Position numbers and translations under genes: made by a program
Shown: in pieces, positions 15,466 through 17,539 of the stretch
Numbering within the stretch: position 1 is the first letter of the stretch
Layout: every line of letters starts with the position of its first letter
Origin: JBOGTC01 sp050692055
GTDB taxonomy: Bacteria > Chloroflexota > Limnocylindria > QHBO01
Assembly (NCBI GenBank): GCA_050692055.1
Contig: JBOGTC010000095.1
Coordinates: 1 to 17,539 of the forward strand
Direction of reading: 5' to 3'
Length of the DNA stretch: 17,539 nucleotides
Notes under the pieces: generated by a model
The model's database searches: none
Seen by the model: only the letters and a program-made list of their open reading frames with translations
What the model was told of the DNA's origin: nothing

Positions 15466-15491
15466 CGCCGGGCGAAGGTCCGATCATCGCG

Positions 15492-15827
15492 ATGCCCGTG
15501 CTGCCGATGCTCCGGCGCCGGGCGGACTTCGAGGAGATCGGACGGCGAGGCACGGCGCGCTCTACCCCGCTCCTGGTGCTGCGCTGGCTGCGGACCGAGC
15601 GGACGGAGACGCGAGTCGGGCTGTCGACGCCGCGGTCGCTCGGAGGAGCGGTCCAGCGGAATCAGGTCAGGCGTCGCCTGCGGGAGCTGCTACGTGAGCG
15701 AATCGGCGATATCGGGCCGGGGTGGGACCTCTTGCTGATCGCACGGCCGGATTCCGCCCGAGCGAGCCACGCCGAGCTCCGAGCGACGCTCGACGCCCTC
15801 CTGCGGCGATCGGACATCGGTGGATGA
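15492..15827 (+). CDS. rnpA: RNase P protein component
   Basis: A protein of 111 residues. MLRRRADFEEIGRRG (6-20) is the usual start of the family, and RVGLSTPRSLGGAVQRNQVRRRLRE-type sequence contains the RNR-like motif that contacts the RNase P RNA; GWDLLLIARP follows as the later strand. The protein binds the catalytic RNA and helps cleave the 5' leaders of pre-tRNA. It starts 26 bases after rpmH. The ATG at 15492 fits family length, though no close Shine-Dalgarno sequence is seen; ATG 15507 is another possible start. The same frame is open upstream through all of rpmH to an ATG at 15276. Its stop overlaps the yidD ATG. Confidence 0.95.
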   Translation: MPVLPMLRRRADFEEIGRRGTARSTPLLVLRWLRTERTETRVGLSTPRSLGGAVQRNQVRRRLRELLRERIGDIGPGWDLLLIARPDSARASHAELRATLDALLRRSDIGG

Positions 15828-16030
15828 GAAAGGTCGGGCTGGGACTGATCATCGCGTACCAGAGGTTGACCGCCTGGATGCCTCCGAGCTGCCGGTACGA
15901 ACCGAGCTGCTCGCGGTACACCTACCAGGCGATCGAGCGCTACGGCCTGCTGCGCGGCTCGTGGATGGGCGCCAAGCGCATCGGCCGCTGCCATCCTTTC
16001 CATCCGGGCGGCTACGACCCGGTTCGCTAG
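15824..16030 (+). CDS. yidD: YidD, membrane protein insertion efficiency factor
   Basis: A protein of 68 residues with a short N-terminal amphipathic segment (about 3-18) and the family signature: CRYEPSCSRYTYQAIERYG (23-41) carrying paired cysteines, then a conserved GRCHPFHPGGYDPV tail (54-67). YidD is thought to assist YidC-mediated insertion at the inner membrane. The ATG overlaps the rnpA stop (ATGA), and yidC begins only six bases after the yidD stop, so the three are probably coupled. Confidence 0.97.
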   Translation: MRKVGLGLIIAYQRLTAWMPPSCRYEPSCSRYTYQAIERYGLLRGSWMGAKRIGRCHPFHPGGYDPVR

Positions 16031-16036
16031 AGCGAG

Positions 16037-17164
16037 TTGGCATTGTTCGGGATTGAGCACTTCACGCCACCCTGGGACGTCTTCTTCCTGCCGCTCTTCA
16101 ACCTGCTGATCTTCCTGTACGAGATCCCGTTCTTCGATTTCGCCCTGGCGATCATCGTCTTCACCATCGTCATCCGGACGATCCTGGCGCCGCTCTTCGT
16201 CAAGCAGATCCGCTCCTCGAAGGAGATGCAGCGCATGGCGCCGCTCATCCGAGAGGTGCAGCGCAAGCACAAGGGCAATCGCCAGAAGATCATGGAGGAG
16301 CAGCAGGCGCTGTACCGGGAGCACGGCGTGAACCCGGTGGCCGGCTGTCTGCCGATCCTCGTCCAGCTGCCGATCCTGTTCGCCCTCTACCAGGCGCTCA
16401 TTCGCGCCTCCGGCGTGATCCAGGGCTTCACGCCCAACGACGGCAATCGCGAGGCGTTCACGACGCTGCAGGAAGAGGGAATCGTCACCGCCGTCCCGGG
16501 CCAGACAGACTGGTACCAGGTCGCCGTCGAGGGATCATCCTGCAACCTGCCCGAGTTCAGCCAGCTGCCGCAGTTCCTGCCGCTCAACTGCCAGCTCATC
16601 GACCCGATCAAGCTGACGGAGACGGTCGACACCACCGTCCCGTGGCTTCTGGGGCTGGACCTGGCGCGGGTCGACACCGTGTTCGCGCTCCCCGTCTTCG
16701 GGTTCGCCCTGTCGCTGCTGGCGGTCGTGGCGGCCGTCCTGCAGTTCGTGCAGGTGAAGATGACGATGCCGCCGCCGAACCCCGACGACCCGACGGCGAG
16801 CATCACGAGCTCGATGACCTACACCTTCCCGCTGCTGACGATCATCTGGGGCGGCCTGTTCCCGAGCGGCCTGATCCTGTACTGGATCGTCTATACCGCG
16901 TACCTGGTCGTGCAGCAGTACTTCATCATGGGCTGGGGGAATCTCTTCCCGCTCTTCGGCTGGCGGCCGCCGTTCGCGGCCAGCCCCGAGACCGGCATCG
17001 TCCCGACCCGCAAGCGCGGAGTCGAGACGAGCGAGGTCACGCAGCCAGCGACGGATCAGCCCACGAACCCGCGACCCCAGGCGTCCGGCGCGCGCGGCGG
17101 CAATCGGCCCGCGAACGCGAGCCGACGATCCAGGGGCGCCAAGCGACGAGGCCGAAAGCGATGA
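16037..17164 (+). CDS. yidC: YidC/Oxa1 family membrane protein insertase
   Basis: A protein of 375 residues read from a TTG start at 16037. The first membrane helices (about 14-30 and 34-54) contain the conserved Arg47 in FTIVIRTILAPLF. A charged cytoplasmic hairpin (55-97) is followed by NPVAGCLPILVQLPILFALYQAL (99-121). An outer loop (about 125-200) is longer than in the shortest homologues and carries Cys169 and Cys185. Later helices lie at about 214-240, 262-281 and 285-298. The C-terminal 50 residues are strongly basic, as in ribosome-binding YidC tails. There is no large periplasmic domain of the Gram-negative type. A TTG two codons later (16043) is also possible; neither has a strong Shine-Dalgarno sequence. 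The stop overlaps the jag ATG. Confidence 0.97.
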   Translation: MALFGIEHFTPPWDVFFLPLFNLLIFLYEIPFFDFALAIIVFTIVIRTILAPLFVKQIRSSKEMQRMAPLIREVQRKHKGNRQKIMEEQQALYREHGVNPVAGCLPILVQLPILFALYQALIRASGVIQGFTPNDGNREAFTTLQEEGIVTAVPGQTDWYQVAVEGSSCNLPEFSQLPQFLPLNCQLIDPIKLTETVDTTVPWLLGLDLARVDTVFALPVFGFALSLLAVVAAVLQFVQVKMTMPPPNPDDPTASITSSMTYTFPLLTIIWGGLFPSGLILYWIVYTAYLVVQQYFIMGWGNLFPLFGWRPPFAASPETGIVPTRKRGVETSEVTQPATDQPTNPRPQASGARGGNRPANASRRSRGAKRRGRKR

Positions 17165-17539
17165 CATTTCGAGAATTCAGCGGCAAGAACGTGGAGGAGG
17201 CAATCCGGGCCGCCATGGCCGAGTTCAGCGCGGACCTGGGCGACCTCGACATCGAGATCCTGGCGCAGGGCAGCCGGGGCATCCTGGGCGTCGGCGGTGA
17301 GGAGGCTCGGATCCTGGCGGCTCCCAAGTCGGCGGTGGCCGCCGCAGAGGCGATGCCGCCCGAGCCGGAGCTGGAGCCCGAGCCGGCGAGCTCCGCTGCA
17401 TCCGGCGCGGGTGCGGACCAGACGGCGGCCATCGCCGTGGGCGAGGCACAGGCAGCCGAGGCAACCGGGCCCGCCGCGCTCGAGGAGGAGGACCTGGCGG
17501 GAGACCAGGCCGCCGAGCTCGCGCGCACCGATGCGGGCC
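17161..17539 (+). CDS. jag: Jag/KhpB (SpoIIIJ-associated) RNA-binding protein, N-terminal part
   Basis: The first 126 residues are visible; the gene runs off the window. Residues 1-55 match the Jag-N domain (FSGKNVEEAIRAAMAEF, then DIEILAQGSRGILGVGGEEARI). A long acidic, Ala/Pro/Glu-rich linker with PPEPELEPEPA follows and has not ended at the window edge. The KH and R3H RNA-binding domains expected in this family would lie beyond. KhpB/Jag proteins bind RNA with KhpA and are linked to cell-wall and division control in Firmicutes. The gene is coupled to yidC by ATGA, the standard arrangement. Confidence 0.93.
   Translation, partial: MTFREFSGKNVEEAIRAAMAEFSADLGDLDIEILAQGSRGILGVGGEEARILAAPKSAVAAAEAMPPEPELEPEPASSAASGAGADQTAAIAVGEAQAAEATGPAALEEEDLAGDQAAELARTDAG

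Overview
This is a GC-rich chromosomal window built around the replication origin. The order rpmH-rnpA-yidD-yidC-jag on one side of dnaA, and dnaN-recF-DciA (DUF721) on the other, is the classical bacterial origin neighbourhood. Base composition, unusual start contexts, a DUF2723 protein, a DUF151 nuclease-like protein and a PMT-type mannosyltransferase fit a Chloroflexota bacterium best, perhaps of the Limnocylindria kind. An Actinomycetota origin is the main alternative. The lineage is an inference from gene content; no rRNA is present to confirm it. I see no tRNA, rRNA, CRISPR array, insertion sequence or prophage.

Layout. (a) 1-589, plus strand: the tail of a probable beta-rich DUF4097/LiaF-like protein, then a PspC-domain membrane protein, with an ATGA overlap. 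(b) 591-7696: a glycosyltransferase cluster. On the minus strand, a 1553-residue protein fuses two complete GT-C membrane glycosyltransferase modules; the second is PMT-like and carries a beta-propeller-like insert of about 350 residues in its first outer loop. Divergent to it lie a DUF2723 (TMEM260-like) GT-C protein and a DPM1-like GT2 enzyme, which overlap by ATGA. (c) 7718-10511, minus strand: a DUF151 bifunctional-nuclease-family protein, and a 741-residue membrane protein with a degenerate PP2C-like N-terminus and a propeller-like C-terminus. (d) 10540-14986, minus strand: DciA-like DUF721, recF, dnaN and dnaA, with a probable oriC between dnaN and dnaA. (e) 14987-15330: a divergent promoter region for dnaA and rpmH. 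(f) 15331-17539, plus strand: rpmH, rnpA, yidD, yidC and the start of jag.

How the parts fit. The minus-strand genes in (d) supply initiator, sliding clamp, recombination mediator and a probable helicase-loading factor, and they flank the origin they serve. The plus-strand genes in (f) supply a ribosomal protein, the RNase P protein and the membrane-insertion machinery, with tight spacing and repeated 4-base overlaps that suggest translational coupling. The sugar cluster plausibly makes a polyprenyl-phosphate sugar (GT2) and spends it through three GT-C modules on surface proteins or glycans.

The least ordinary items are the double GT-C fusion with its embedded propeller, and the pseudophosphatase-propeller protein next to the replication genes.
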